A DNA stretch of 64,000 bases from JTS-AC122 sp050246015 (lineage in GTDB: Bacteria > Planctomycetota > Phycisphaerae > Phycisphaerales > UBA1924), in NCBI GenBank assembly GCA_050246015.1, contig JBFWWU010000010.1:124001-188000 (forward strand), in the 5' to 3' direction. Below the pieces are notes generated by a model. The model was given only the letters and a program-made list of their open reading frames with translations. It had not been told where the DNA came from and ran no database searches. Below are positions 1 to 7,930 of the stretch, in pieces. The translations under genes and the position numbers were made by a program. Position 1 is the first letter of the stretch; every line of letters begins with the position of its first letter.

Positions 1-40
1 GAAGCCGACGTGAACCGGGGTGTCGCCGGGGGTATCTCGC

Positions 41-691
41 TCAGGACGTGATTCGGCGGAAGGTCTCTTCATCGAGGCCGAGGTATTCGCGCATGTGCTG
101 GTCGTAAGCCTCGGCGTCCTGTTCTTTCGACAGGTCCAGGCGGAGTTCGTTGATGACTTTCGTGCCCTGGCGGATCCATGCCTCCCAGCGTTCCTTGCTG
201 ACGTTCTGGAAGATCCATTCGCCGACGGGTCCGCGGAAGGGGGGGCGGTCGAGTTTGGCGCCGGCCGAGGAAGCGGCAGAGCGTGAGCGGACGCCACCGA
301 GTTCCACGACGCCGCCCGCCGAGCCTTCCGTGCTCACGGAGGTTCCCGCGGTCTTGGGGGGCTCCTTGCCGATGGATCGAAGCAAATCGGAGATAGCGGA
401 TTGCGGCATGCGGTCGCCGCGTTCGGCGGCGATCATGTACCCGCGGGTGAGGACGTCGGCGGCGCGGTCCCTTTGGCCGGCCCGGATGAGGCTGTCGCCG
501 GCGAGTTGGAACGCCTTGCTCATGCCCGGGGCCAACTCGGTGCACCTGAGAAAACTTTCGGCGGCGTCGCGGTAGCGCTGGGCCTGAAGATAGGCGTTCG
601 CGAGGGAGTAGTGGGCCATTTCGTTGTCCGGATCGGCCTGCGCCATGTTTTGAAACTGGGCGATCCGCGAATCAAGGTCGGTGTTGGTCAT
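41..691 (-). CDS. TPR protein fused to a YggX-type Fe(2+)-trafficking domain
   Basis: A 216-residue soluble protein with no signal peptide. Residues 1-110 look like tetratricopeptide helices (AHYSLANAYL, YRDAAESFLRC, AADVLTRGY). Residues 110-148 are a low-complexity linker. Residues 149-206 match the Iron_traffic/YggX family: GPVGEWIFQNVSKERWEAW followed by Q-x-x-x-INE-x-x-LDL, the conserved core of E. coli YggX. YggX is linked to protection and repair of iron-sulfur clusters during oxidative stress and is normally a free protein of about 90 residues. The conserved N-terminal cysteine of enterobacterial YggX is absent, because the domain here begins at the equivalent of the GxxGxxI segment. 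The ATG at 691 is the first start of a continuous frame. The gene is convergent with nothing in view; its downstream neighbour lies outside the window. The domain call is good; the function of the fusion is inference. Confidence 0.8.
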   Translation of the reverse strand: MTNTDLDSRIAQFQNMAQADPDNEMAHYSLANAYLQAQRYRDAAESFLRCTELAPGMSKAFQLAGDSLIRAGQRDRAADVLTRGYMIAAERGDRMPQSAISDLLRSIGKEPPKTAGTSVSTEGSAGGVVELGGVRSRSAASSAGAKLDRPPFRGPVGEWIFQNVSKERWEAWIRQGTKVINELRLDLSKEQDAEAYDQHMREYLGLDEETFRRITS

Positions 692-829
692 GTGGCATCG
701 TACCCCTTCAGGCGCGGATGTCCGGATGGTGGGGGGTGGGGGGGCGACCTACCATCAGCCTCGTCGAACGATCGTTCTGTTTGGAATATGGTTGCACGCG
801 GGCCGGTGGCCTTGCGTTTGGAGAATCGA

Positions 830-2107
830 ATGAGCGCCGTCCCCGCTTCCGGCATGTCGTCCCGCTCTCACGTTTCGGTTTCGTCGTCGAAGTCATCCAC
901 GCTCGCGATCGAAGGGGGGACGCCGGTGTCGGCGACAAACGTGCCGTTCATGTCGGTCGGGCTGACCGAGGCGGACAAGCAGGCGGCGATCGGGGTGCTG
1001 AACTCCGGGATGCTGCGGGCGGCGAAGAAGTGCGAGGAACTCGAGCAGCGCTTCGGAGCGATGTCCGGGGCGAAGCATGCGATGACGTGCGCCAACGGCA
1101 CGTGCGCGCTGCAACTGGCGTACGAGCCGCTGTTCCGCGCGGGTGATGACGTGCTGGTGCCGGCGTGGTCGTACATCGCGACGGTGTCGATGGTGGTCGC
1201 CCGCGGCGGGAACCCGGTCTTCGTTGATGCGCTGCCGGATACGTACCAGATCGACGTGGCGGATGCGGAGAAGCGGATCACGCCGAAGACGACGGCGATC
1301 GCGTGCACGCACCTGTACGGGTGCCCGGTCGATATTGACGCCGTGCAGGCGCTCGCGAAGAAGCACAACCTGAAGGTGATCTACGACGCGGCGCAGTCGC
1401 ACCTGGCGACGTACCGCGGCAAGGGAATCGGCGCGTTCGGCGACGCGGTGACGTATTCGTTCTACGCGACCAAGAACCTCGCGACGGGCGAGGGCGGCAT
1501 GGTGACGTGCAACGACGACGGGCTGGCGCGGCAGATCAAACTGCTGCGCTCTCACGGCGAAACCGAGAAGTACCTGCACGAGCAGGTCGGGTACAACTAC
1601 CGCATGAACGACATTACCGGAGCGATCGGCTGCTCGCGACTGGATCGGCTGGAAGCCGAGACCAGGCAGCGGCAATCGAACGCGGCGCGGTTCGACGCGA
1701 TCATCGACGCCATCCCAGCGCTGGCCAAGCCGGTGACGACGCCCGGCGCGGCGTCGGTGTTCCATCTGTACGTCGTCAAACTCAACCTCGACCGGGTGCG
1801 CTGCACACGTGACGAGTTCATCGCGGCGCTGGCCAAGGAGGGCGTGCCGACGGCGGTGCACTACCCGCGCCCGCTGACGCGGCAGCCGGCGTTTGCGAAG
1901 TTCATGACCGGGGCGGGCGGGGCGGGCGGGTGCGGCTCGTCGGGGTGCGGGTGCACGCGCACCAAGAACGACGCGGCGTCGTACCCGGTCTCGGAGGATC
2001 TGTGCAAGCGGGTCTTCGCGCTGCCGATGCATCACGCGCTCACGGATGATCACTTCCGGATCATCGCGGACGCGCTGCGCAAGGTTGCCGGCGCGTACGC
2101 GAGGTAA
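830..2107 (+). CDS. DegT/DnrJ/EryC1/StrS-family PLP aminotransferase
   Basis: A 425-residue sugar aminotransferase of the DegT/EryC1 family, which uses PLP and glutamate to transaminate nucleotide-linked keto sugars in surface polysaccharide or glycan synthesis. The N-terminal third contains VPFMSVGLTEAD and MTCANGTCALQLA. The cofactor site contains YDAAQS (Asp186) and YSFYATKNLATGEGG, with Lys215 as the Schiff-base lysine. The C-terminal half has GYNYRMNDITGAIG and VHYPRPL. The ATG at 830 is preceded by GGAG at good spacing; the frame is open further upstream but without family homology. A glycine/cysteine-rich loop (residues 361-376, four Cys within ten residues) interrupts the C-terminal domain and is not usual for the family. 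No other polysaccharide genes flank it, so the substrate cannot be named. Confidence 0.88.
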   Translation: MSAVPASGMSSRSHVSVSSSKSSTLAIEGGTPVSATNVPFMSVGLTEADKQAAIGVLNSGMLRAAKKCEELEQRFGAMSGAKHAMTCANGTCALQLAYEPLFRAGDDVLVPAWSYIATVSMVVARGGNPVFVDALPDTYQIDVADAEKRITPKTTAIACTHLYGCPVDIDAVQALAKKHNLKVIYDAAQSHLATYRGKGIGAFGDAVTYSFYATKNLATGEGGMVTCNDDGLARQIKLLRSHGETEKYLHEQVGYNYRMNDITGAIGCSRLDRLEAETRQRQSNAARFDAIIDAIPALAKPVTTPGAASVFHLYVVKLNLDRVRCTRDEFIAALAKEGVPTAVHYPRPLTRQPAFAKFMTGAGGAGGCGSSGCGCTRTKNDAASYPVSEDLCKRVFALPMHHALTDDHFRIIADALRKVAGAYAR

Positions 2108-2142
2108 CTGCTGCGCGGGGGCCAGGGGGCCGAGCGAGGGCG

Positions 2143-3417
2143 TTACATTTCGATCGTCTCGGCGACTTCGTCCAGAGGCAGGGGTTTGCGACGCAGCGCG
2201 TCGAGCCCTCGGCGGATGGTGTCGAACCACACCGGGTTCAGGCCGCCGACGCCCTCGGGGACGCGGGCGTCGTAGGCGAAGTAGACGCGGTAGAGATGAT
2301 TGCGGCTCAGGAGAAACTCGAGTTCGTCGAGTTCGCCTGCGGCGGCGTCCGCCTGGAAGTTGCGTTCCCACCCCTCGATCGCCGAGTCGGTCAAGAGGAG
2401 GTGGGTCCGGATCGAATCGATGAGTTCGCGGAGGCGTGATTCGTCGGATCGGGCCTGTGCCGCGGCAAAGAGCAAGTCGGTCGCGGCGTCGGAGGTGTGC
2501 GGGCGTGCGTTGTGAAGATGAAGAAGACGGGCGACGGCGTCAAAGTCATCCGCGACGCCGATGCTGAGCCCGGCGCGCTGCGCCGTGCCGGCGTTGAGGG
2601 TGAGGAGTCGTCCGGCGGGATTGATGGTCTTTCCGGGCTGCTCCGCGGGGGTGAGGATGATTGAGCCGTCGGGATTAGGGATCGCGCTCATGGGTTCGGC
2701 GAGCATCATCGCGCGGAGGATGAGGGCGTCGTGCCCGCCGACGGCGCACATGCGTCGCATATGTTCAACGATGGGGTCGTTCGCGGCCGAGGCGCTGGCG
2801 GAGTCGGTGATCCAGGGCGCGTTGATCGTGGTTCCCGCTGACGAAACGGGGCACGGGCCGAAGATCCCGGTGGGCCGGAAGACGATCTCGGGCACGACCG
2901 CGAGCGCCAGGGCGGCGCCGCCGACCGCTTCGTCGATCCACGCGATCGTGCGGAAGTGGGGGAGGAACTCGGCGAGCAGGACTTGCTGAACGAGCCGGGC
3001 CTCGGCCCAGTAGCCGCCCTGGAGATTCACGTCGAGGACGACGATGTCAACGTGTTCGTCCTGGAGTTGACGGGCGGCGTCGAGCAGGTCGGCGGCCTTG
3101 AGGTGGATCCCGAGGATGTTGCGGGCGTTGGCGCCGGGCTCGGCCTGGTGTCGAGGCCGACCGAGATTGAGCACGGCGACTGTTGGCGAGCGGTCCGGCG
3201 CCGCTGCGGGCGCCGCGGGGGCCGGAAGGGGGAGGGGCAGGGGTGACGCGGTGGAAGTCGTGAGTGGCAACTCGTGTTGCACGCCGACGGCTTCGACTCC
3301 GGCGGGCGAGCCTCCGGGCTTCTCGAAACTTGACTGACCAAGCGAGCGAACGGGCGGCAGTCCGATGCTCATCAGACATGTGCACGCGATCGCGAGATGC
3401 ACACCCCGCTTGCTCAT
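2143..3417 (-). CDS. Secreted ClpP/NfeD-type serine-protease-like protein
   Basis: A 424-residue protein with a signal peptide (MSKRGVHLAIACTCLMSIGLPP, then a Q/S-rich linker). The central region (VAVLNLGR, HVDIVVLDVNLQGG, FRTIAWIDEAVGGAALALAVVPEIVF) has the alternating beta-strand and glycine-rich helix pattern of the ClpP/crotonase fold, as in membrane-bound NfeD/SppA-type proteases. An obvious GxSxG nucleophile is not visible; the equivalent turn reads EAVGGAALALA, so catalysis is doubtful. The C-terminal third is helical with no recognised domain. The ATG at 3417 was chosen because it opens a classical signal peptide; about 60 more residues of low-complexity frame exist upstream. It is divergent from the MFS gene at 3548, leaving about 130 bp for two promoters. 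Confidence 0.55.
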   Translation of the reverse strand: MSKRGVHLAIACTCLMSIGLPPVRSLGQSSFEKPGGSPAGVEAVGVQHELPLTTSTASPLPLPLPAPAAPAAAPDRSPTVAVLNLGRPRHQAEPGANARNILGIHLKAADLLDAARQLQDEHVDIVVLDVNLQGGYWAEARLVQQVLLAEFLPHFRTIAWIDEAVGGAALALAVVPEIVFRPTGIFGPCPVSSAGTTINAPWITDSASASAANDPIVEHMRRMCAVGGHDALILRAMMLAEPMSAIPNPDGSIILTPAEQPGKTINPAGRLLTLNAGTAQRAGLSIGVADDFDAVARLLHLHNARPHTSDAATDLLFAAAQARSDESRLRELIDSIRTHLLLTDSAIEGWERNFQADAAAGELDELEFLLSRNHLYRVYFAYDARVPEGVGGLNPVWFDTIRRGLDALRRKPLPLDEVAETIEM

Positions 3418-3547
3418 GACCAGGATTCGACGCTCGACACGGAGAATGGTTCCACGTTCCGGCGTGGATCTTGCGCCCACAGCGCCGGGGGGCGCCGAGG
3501 GGGCACCGGGGGGCACGGCGCGCGACAACCGGCTACCCTCGCCTGCC

Positions 3548-4870
3548 ATGGGCAAAACGGCGCGCACCGCACGGCTGGGACTCATCTTCTTCACGATCCT
3601 CCTGGACGCGCTGGGGATCGGTCTGATTATCCCCGTGGGCCCGAAGTTGGTGGCGTGGGTGCAGCACCTGCCGACGCAGGGTGCCGAGAGCGAGTCGTCC
3701 CTGGCGTACGGGCTGCTGACGGCGATGTACGCGGCGATGCTGTTTGTCTTCGCGCCGATATTGGGGTCGCTCTCGGATCACTTCGGTCGGCGGCCGATCA
3801 TCCTGATTTCGCTGGCGGGGTCGGCGCTGGATTACTTCGCCGCCGCGCTGATGACCGTCTATTTTCCGAGCCTGGTGCTGTTGTTCATCACGCGGGCCAT
3901 CAACGGGATTTCGGGCGCGAACATCACGGCGTGCAACGCCTACATCGCGGACGTGACCCCGCCGGACAAGCGGTCGGCGGGGTACGCGGTGCTCGGCGCG
4001 GCGTTCGGGATCGGGTTCATGTTCGGCCCGCTCGTCGGGGGTCTGCTGGGTGACCCGGACGTGCACATCCCGTTCATCGGGCCTGGGGATATTCACTATC
4101 CGTTCCTGGCGGCGGGGATCCTGTGCAGTTTGAACTGGCTGTACGGGCTGTTCGTGCTGCCCGAGTCGCTGAAGCCGGAGAATCGGCGAGCGGTGACGTT
4201 CAGCAAGGCGAATCCGTTCGGCGTGTTCAAGTGGTTGTCGGGGCATCGCGTTGTGATCATCCTGGCGTGCGCGCTGTTTCTCCTGTACGTCGCCCAGTTT
4301 TCGCTGCATGCGACGTGGGTGCTGTCGCTGAGCATGCGGTTCAAGTGGACGCCGGAGCAACTCGGGTGGTCGCTGTTTGTCGTCGGGATCGGCGCGGTGA
4401 TCGTGCAGGGGGGGCTGGCGAGAAAGATCATCCCGGCGCTGGGAGAGCGGCTGTGCCTGCTGATCGGCGTGCTGCTGGCGGTCCTGGCGTTTGCCGGGTA
4501 CGGGCTTGCGACGCAAGGATGGATGATCTATGCGATCGTGGCGGTGGCGTCGTTCGGCGGAGTCTCGGGACCGGCGGCGCAAGGGGTGGTGAGCAAGGCC
4601 GTCCTGCCGAGCGAGCAAGGGATGCTGCAGGGCGCGCTCTCAGGACTTCAGAGCGTGGCGGCGGTCGTGGGCCCGCTGCTGGGGACCGGGGTGTTCCGGT
4701 ATTTCACGCGGGATGGCGCTGACGTGGTTCTTCCGGGCGCGCCGTTCCTGGTCGGGTCGGCGCTGTGTGCGCTTGCGCTGATCCCGGTGGGATTGGTGTG
4801 GTCGCGGATGCCGACGTCCGTTGCCCAGATGCCCGACGAAGAAGCGGACGAGACCCACGACGCGGGGTGA
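3548..4870 (+). CDS. MFS efflux transporter, TetA-like
   Basis: A 440-residue major facilitator with about 12 membrane segments. The N-terminal helix (LGLIFFTILLDALGIGLIIPV) and the loop 2-3 signature GSLSDHFGRRPIILIS are those of the TetA/multidrug DHA1 family. Helix 4-5 contains RAINGISGANITACNAYIAD and later GFMFGPLVGGLLG, the antiporter motif C region. These transporters exchange protons for drugs or other small molecules at the inner membrane. The start is the ATG at 3548, directly before the first hydrophobic segment; the frame upstream is low-complexity. The substrate cannot be predicted: TetA-like MFS proteins are common in environmental bacteria and the name does not imply tetracycline resistance. 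Confidence 0.8.
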   Translation: MGKTARTARLGLIFFTILLDALGIGLIIPVGPKLVAWVQHLPTQGAESESSLAYGLLTAMYAAMLFVFAPILGSLSDHFGRRPIILISLAGSALDYFAAALMTVYFPSLVLLFITRAINGISGANITACNAYIADVTPPDKRSAGYAVLGAAFGIGFMFGPLVGGLLGDPDVHIPFIGPGDIHYPFLAAGILCSLNWLYGLFVLPESLKPENRRAVTFSKANPFGVFKWLSGHRVVIILACALFLLYVAQFSLHATWVLSLSMRFKWTPEQLGWSLFVVGIGAVIVQGGLARKIIPALGERLCLLIGVLLAVLAFAGYGLATQGWMIYAIVAVASFGGVSGPAAQGVVSKAVLPSEQGMLQGALSGLQSVAAVVGPLLGTGVFRYFTRDGADVVLPGAPFLVGSALCALALIPVGLVWSRMPTSVAQMPDEEADETHDAG

Positions 4871-4883
4871 GCAGTCGGGCGGC

Positions 4884-6713
4884 TCAAATCTCGACGAGTT
4901 CGGGCTGCATGGGCGCGACCTCTTGGGCCGGCGAGGCGACGTCAGAGGCGAACGCGGCCAGGTCGCTGGAGAACGCCGCCATCTGGCCGCGGATGTCGGC
5001 GGCGTTGAACGCGACGCGCAGGACCTGGACCAGGTCGTGGCTCAACTGCCCGATCTCGGGCCCGACGACGCCCGAATCCGGGTCGTTGGTGACGCCCGCG
5101 AGGCTGGCGCCGAGGTGGGCGCCCTGCACCGAGGCCTTGTACACGACGGGGTAGCGGGCACGCTGATCGTCCGAGAGCCCCCGGCCGCGGGCCAGGGCCA
5201 GCAGATCCTGTCCGATCTGTCCCTCGGGGCGCGACTGCGCCACGCAGGGGATCGCGGCCTCGAATGACTGAAGCAGGTCGCACGCGTTCTGGAACGTGCC
5301 GGCCTTCTCCATCCACGTGGCGCCGGGGAGCACGACGTCGGCCCGCTCGGTGAGCCTGGAGGCGCGGGTGTCGATCACGACGACAAACTTTCCGTCGAGC
5401 GCGCTGAGCAGTTCGTCGGTCGCCCAATCGGTGGGGAAGTTGCCGGTGAGGACCACGGCGCCCGTGTCGCCGGACTTGATGCGGGCGACGGACTCCTGAT
5501 ACGTCAGGGCCAACGCGCCAGCGGCGGCGGCGACGGCGGCGAGGACGCGGCGCACCCCGCGGCTGTTGGGGCACTTCTCGGCGTACATCCTGAACCCATC
5601 GGGCCTGCCGGCGGGGAAGGTCTTGTCCTGCCCGAGGACGGGGATCGGGCCGACGCCCAGGGCGGCCCTGGGGTCAAATGCCAGGCCCGCCTGCGCGAGC
5701 ACGAACGCCTCTTCGCACGAGAGCATCGGGCTGATCATGACCGCGAGTCGCTTGCCCTGCGCGGTGGCGGCGCGGATGCCGGCGACGGCGTCGGTGTACG
5801 CGCGGCTAAAGTCGCTTTCGATCTGCACGCCGAACTGCCGGCGCAGGGGCGATGTGAGCCGGTCCGGTGAGTGCACGTGCTTCCACCCGTAGCGGACTTC
5901 GTCCGTGATCCACCACTTGTTGACGCCCAGGTTGGTGCGGGGCTTGATGCGGTAGACGGCGCCTTGGTTGTGTTCGATGAAGATGTTGTCGCCCGAGGCG
6001 GTGATGCCATCGATGCTCGGGGTGCGCTTGAGGAACCAGACGCGCTGTGAGAAGAGGAAGTCCTTATCGAGGAGCGCGCCGACGGGGCAGAGGTCAACGA
6101 CGTTGGCGGACAGTTCGTTGTCCAGCGCCAGGCCGGGGAAGACGTCGATCTGTTCCTGGTTGCCCCGACCCTGGACGAGGAGTTCGGCGGTGCCCGAGAC
6201 CTCGCGGGTGAAGCGGACGCAGCGGGTGCACATGATGCAGCGATCGCTGTAGAGGTAGACGTGCGGGCCGATGTCCTTCTTGGGCTGCTTGACCTTGGTC
6301 TCTTCAAACCGCGAGACGCCGCGGCCGTACTCGTAACTGTAATCCTGGAGGGTGCACTCGCCGGCCTGATCGCAGACGGGGCAGTCGAGCGGATGGTTGA
6401 TGAGGAGGTATTCCATCACGGCCTTCTGGTTCGCGATGGACTTAGGGGAGTCGGTGTAGACGACCATGCCGTCGGCGCAGGCGGTCTGGCAGGTGGGGAC
6501 GAGTTTGGGGATGGGTTCCAGGGCGTTGTTGTTGCGCGGGTTGGGTTGCCAGACCTCGGCGAGGCAGATGCGGCAGGACGCGACGATCGAAAGCCCATCG
6601 TGGTAGCAGTACTGCGGGATCGCCTTGGCGTTCTGGTTGGCGACCTGCAGGATCATCTGCCCCGGCGTGAACTCGCACACTGTTCCGTCGATCGTGATCG
6701 TGGGAGGCGGCAT
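4884..6713 (-). CDS. NuoG-like NADH-quinone oxidoreductase iron-sulfur subunit (short form)
   Basis: A 609-residue protein with the N-terminal architecture of complex I subunit NuoG. A 2Fe-2S ferredoxin domain carries Cys36, Cys47, Cys50 and Cys75. The His-Cys cluster segment is H107-x3-C111-x2-C114-x5-C120 (HPLDCPVCDQAGECTLQDY). The 4Fe-4S motif C159-x2-C162-x2-C165 pairs with Cys209 in DLCPVGAL. A molybdopterin-oxidoreductase-like domain follows from about residue 225 (SIDGITASGDNIFIE); it has no cofactor motif I recognise. E. coli NuoG is about 900 residues, so the C-terminal part is shortened, and the extra N7-type cysteine cluster is not seen. The ATG at 6713 follows fliM by 26 bp on the same strand, and no other nuo gene is in view. 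It probably belongs to complex I, but a soluble NAD-dependent hydrogenase or formate dehydrogenase partner is possible. Confidence 0.8.
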   Translation of the reverse strand: MPPPTITIDGTVCEFTPGQMILQVANQNAKAIPQYCYHDGLSIVASCRICLAEVWQPNPRNNNALEPIPKLVPTCQTACADGMVVYTDSPKSIANQKAVMEYLLINHPLDCPVCDQAGECTLQDYSYEYGRGVSRFEETKVKQPKKDIGPHVYLYSDRCIMCTRCVRFTREVSGTAELLVQGRGNQEQIDVFPGLALDNELSANVVDLCPVGALLDKDFLFSQRVWFLKRTPSIDGITASGDNIFIEHNQGAVYRIKPRTNLGVNKWWITDEVRYGWKHVHSPDRLTSPLRRQFGVQIESDFSRAYTDAVAGIRAATAQGKRLAVMISPMLSCEEAFVLAQAGLAFDPRAALGVGPIPVLGQDKTFPAGRPDGFRMYAEKCPNSRGVRRVLAAVAAAAGALALTYQESVARIKSGDTGAVVLTGNFPTDWATDELLSALDGKFVVVIDTRASRLTERADVVLPGATWMEKAGTFQNACDLLQSFEAAIPCVAQSRPEGQIGQDLLALARGRGLSDDQRARYPVVYKASVQGAHLGASLAGVTNDPDSGVVGPEIGQLSHDLVQVLRVAFNAADIRGQMAAFSSDLAAFASDVASPAQEVAPMQPELVEI

Positions 6714-6739
6714 AGGCCCGGATGGTAGGCCCGGCCGTG

Positions 6740-7756
6740 CTAGAAGCGCTCGTCGGGCCGGATGGAACGGATGATCTTGACGGCGCGCATCCCCTTGTGT
6801 TTTCCAAGGTTGGCGATGAATCGTCGCTCCCCCTCGACGCACATAAGCACCGGGGCGGAGGCGGGCCGTTCGGTGACGATGATGTCGCCCCGGCTCAGGC
6901 ACATCAGGTCGTTGAGCGTGATGGAAGTTTCCGCGAGGATGCTGGTGACGGTCACCGGCGCGGCGCTGAGGTTGGATTCCATGGCGCGCCGGATCGAGGT
7001 CGTCTTTTCGGTCTTGGAGACGTTGAACCAGTTCTGGGACGAGAGCGATTCGATGATCGGCTCGATCACGTTGTACGGGATGCACAGGTTCATCGTCCCG
7101 GCTCGGTTCGAGAGTTTCATCTCGAACCCGATGACGACGACGACTTCGTTGGGAGGCACGATCTGAACGAGTTGGGGATTGCTCTCGCTCGCGACGATCT
7201 CGAAGTGCAACTGCTTGATGCCGGCCCACGCCTCGGAGAGGGCCGCCAGCCCGCGCGACGTGACCTTGCTGATGAGGCGGGTTTCGATCGCCGTCAGCGG
7301 ACGCTGCGGGATAAACAGGTCGGAGTTCGTCCCGCCCAGCAGGCGATCGATGATCGGGTAGATGATCAGGGGGCTGATCTCCAGACACATCTGCCCCTCG
7401 AGCGGCTTGGCCTCCAGGAGATTGAACGACGTGGGATTCGGCAGGCCGGCGATGAACTCGGCGTAGGTCATTTGGTCGCAGTTGGCGACCTTGATCTCGA
7501 CGATCGTTCGCAGAAACCCGGACAGCGCCGCGCCGAAGTTCCGCGCGAACCCCTCGTGGAGGGTCTGCAGCGAGCGCATCTGGTCCTTGCTGACGCGTTC
7601 GGGGCGCTTGAAGTCGTACGGCCTGACCTCGACCGAGTCCAGGTCGCGCCGGGTCCGGCTGAAGATCTCGATCTGGCCGCGCGGCTGCTTGACCTCGCCC
7701 GTGTCAACCGCGGCCAGCAGGGCGTCGATCTCGCTTTGACCAAGTACGTCGGGCAT
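6740..7756 (-). CDS. fliM: Flagellar motor switch protein FliM
   Basis: A 338-residue protein of normal FliM length. The N-terminal segment MPDVLGQSEIDALLAAV is the conserved FliM start, although the CheY-binding LSQxEID peptide is here GQSEID. The middle domain contains YDFKRPERVSKDQMRSLQTLHEGFAR and SPLIIYPIIDRLLGG. The C-terminal SpoA-like domain ends in KIIRSIRPDERF. FliM forms the C-ring that binds phosphorylated CheY and switches motor rotation. The ATG at 7756 is chosen over an in-frame codon at 7834 because the conserved N-terminus begins there. It is the only flagellar gene in the window, and it sits immediately upstream of the NuoG-like gene, probably cotranscribed with it. Confidence 0.93.
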   Translation of the reverse strand: MPDVLGQSEIDALLAAVDTGEVKQPRGQIEIFSRTRRDLDSVEVRPYDFKRPERVSKDQMRSLQTLHEGFARNFGAALSGFLRTIVEIKVANCDQMTYAEFIAGLPNPTSFNLLEAKPLEGQMCLEISPLIIYPIIDRLLGGTNSDLFIPQRPLTAIETRLISKVTSRGLAALSEAWAGIKQLHFEIVASESNPQLVQIVPPNEVVVVIGFEMKLSNRAGTMNLCIPYNVIEPIIESLSSQNWFNVSKTEKTTSIRRAMESNLSAAPVTVTSILAETSITLNDLMCLSRGDIIVTERPASAPVLMCVEGERRFIANLGKHKGMRAVKIIRSIRPDERF

Positions 7757-7930
7757 CGCCTGGGCGCCAGCAGTCCTCCAGGGGCAGGCGGTCGCCGCGC
7801 CATGCGCCTCCCGGTCTGCTTTACTATCGGCCAACCCGAACGATCGATGTACAGACGGGGTCGCGATGTCGCGCTGCGCAGAATCTGCCGGGGCTCGCGC
7901 CGGCGGCGCGGGCGAAGGCGGCGGGCGGGT

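Noticed and set aside
893..2371. Long minus-strand open frame of arginine-rich composition
   Set aside because: It lies fully opposite the DegT gene, has no domain, and its Arg/His/Gly-rich content is what reverse frames of high-GC genes give.
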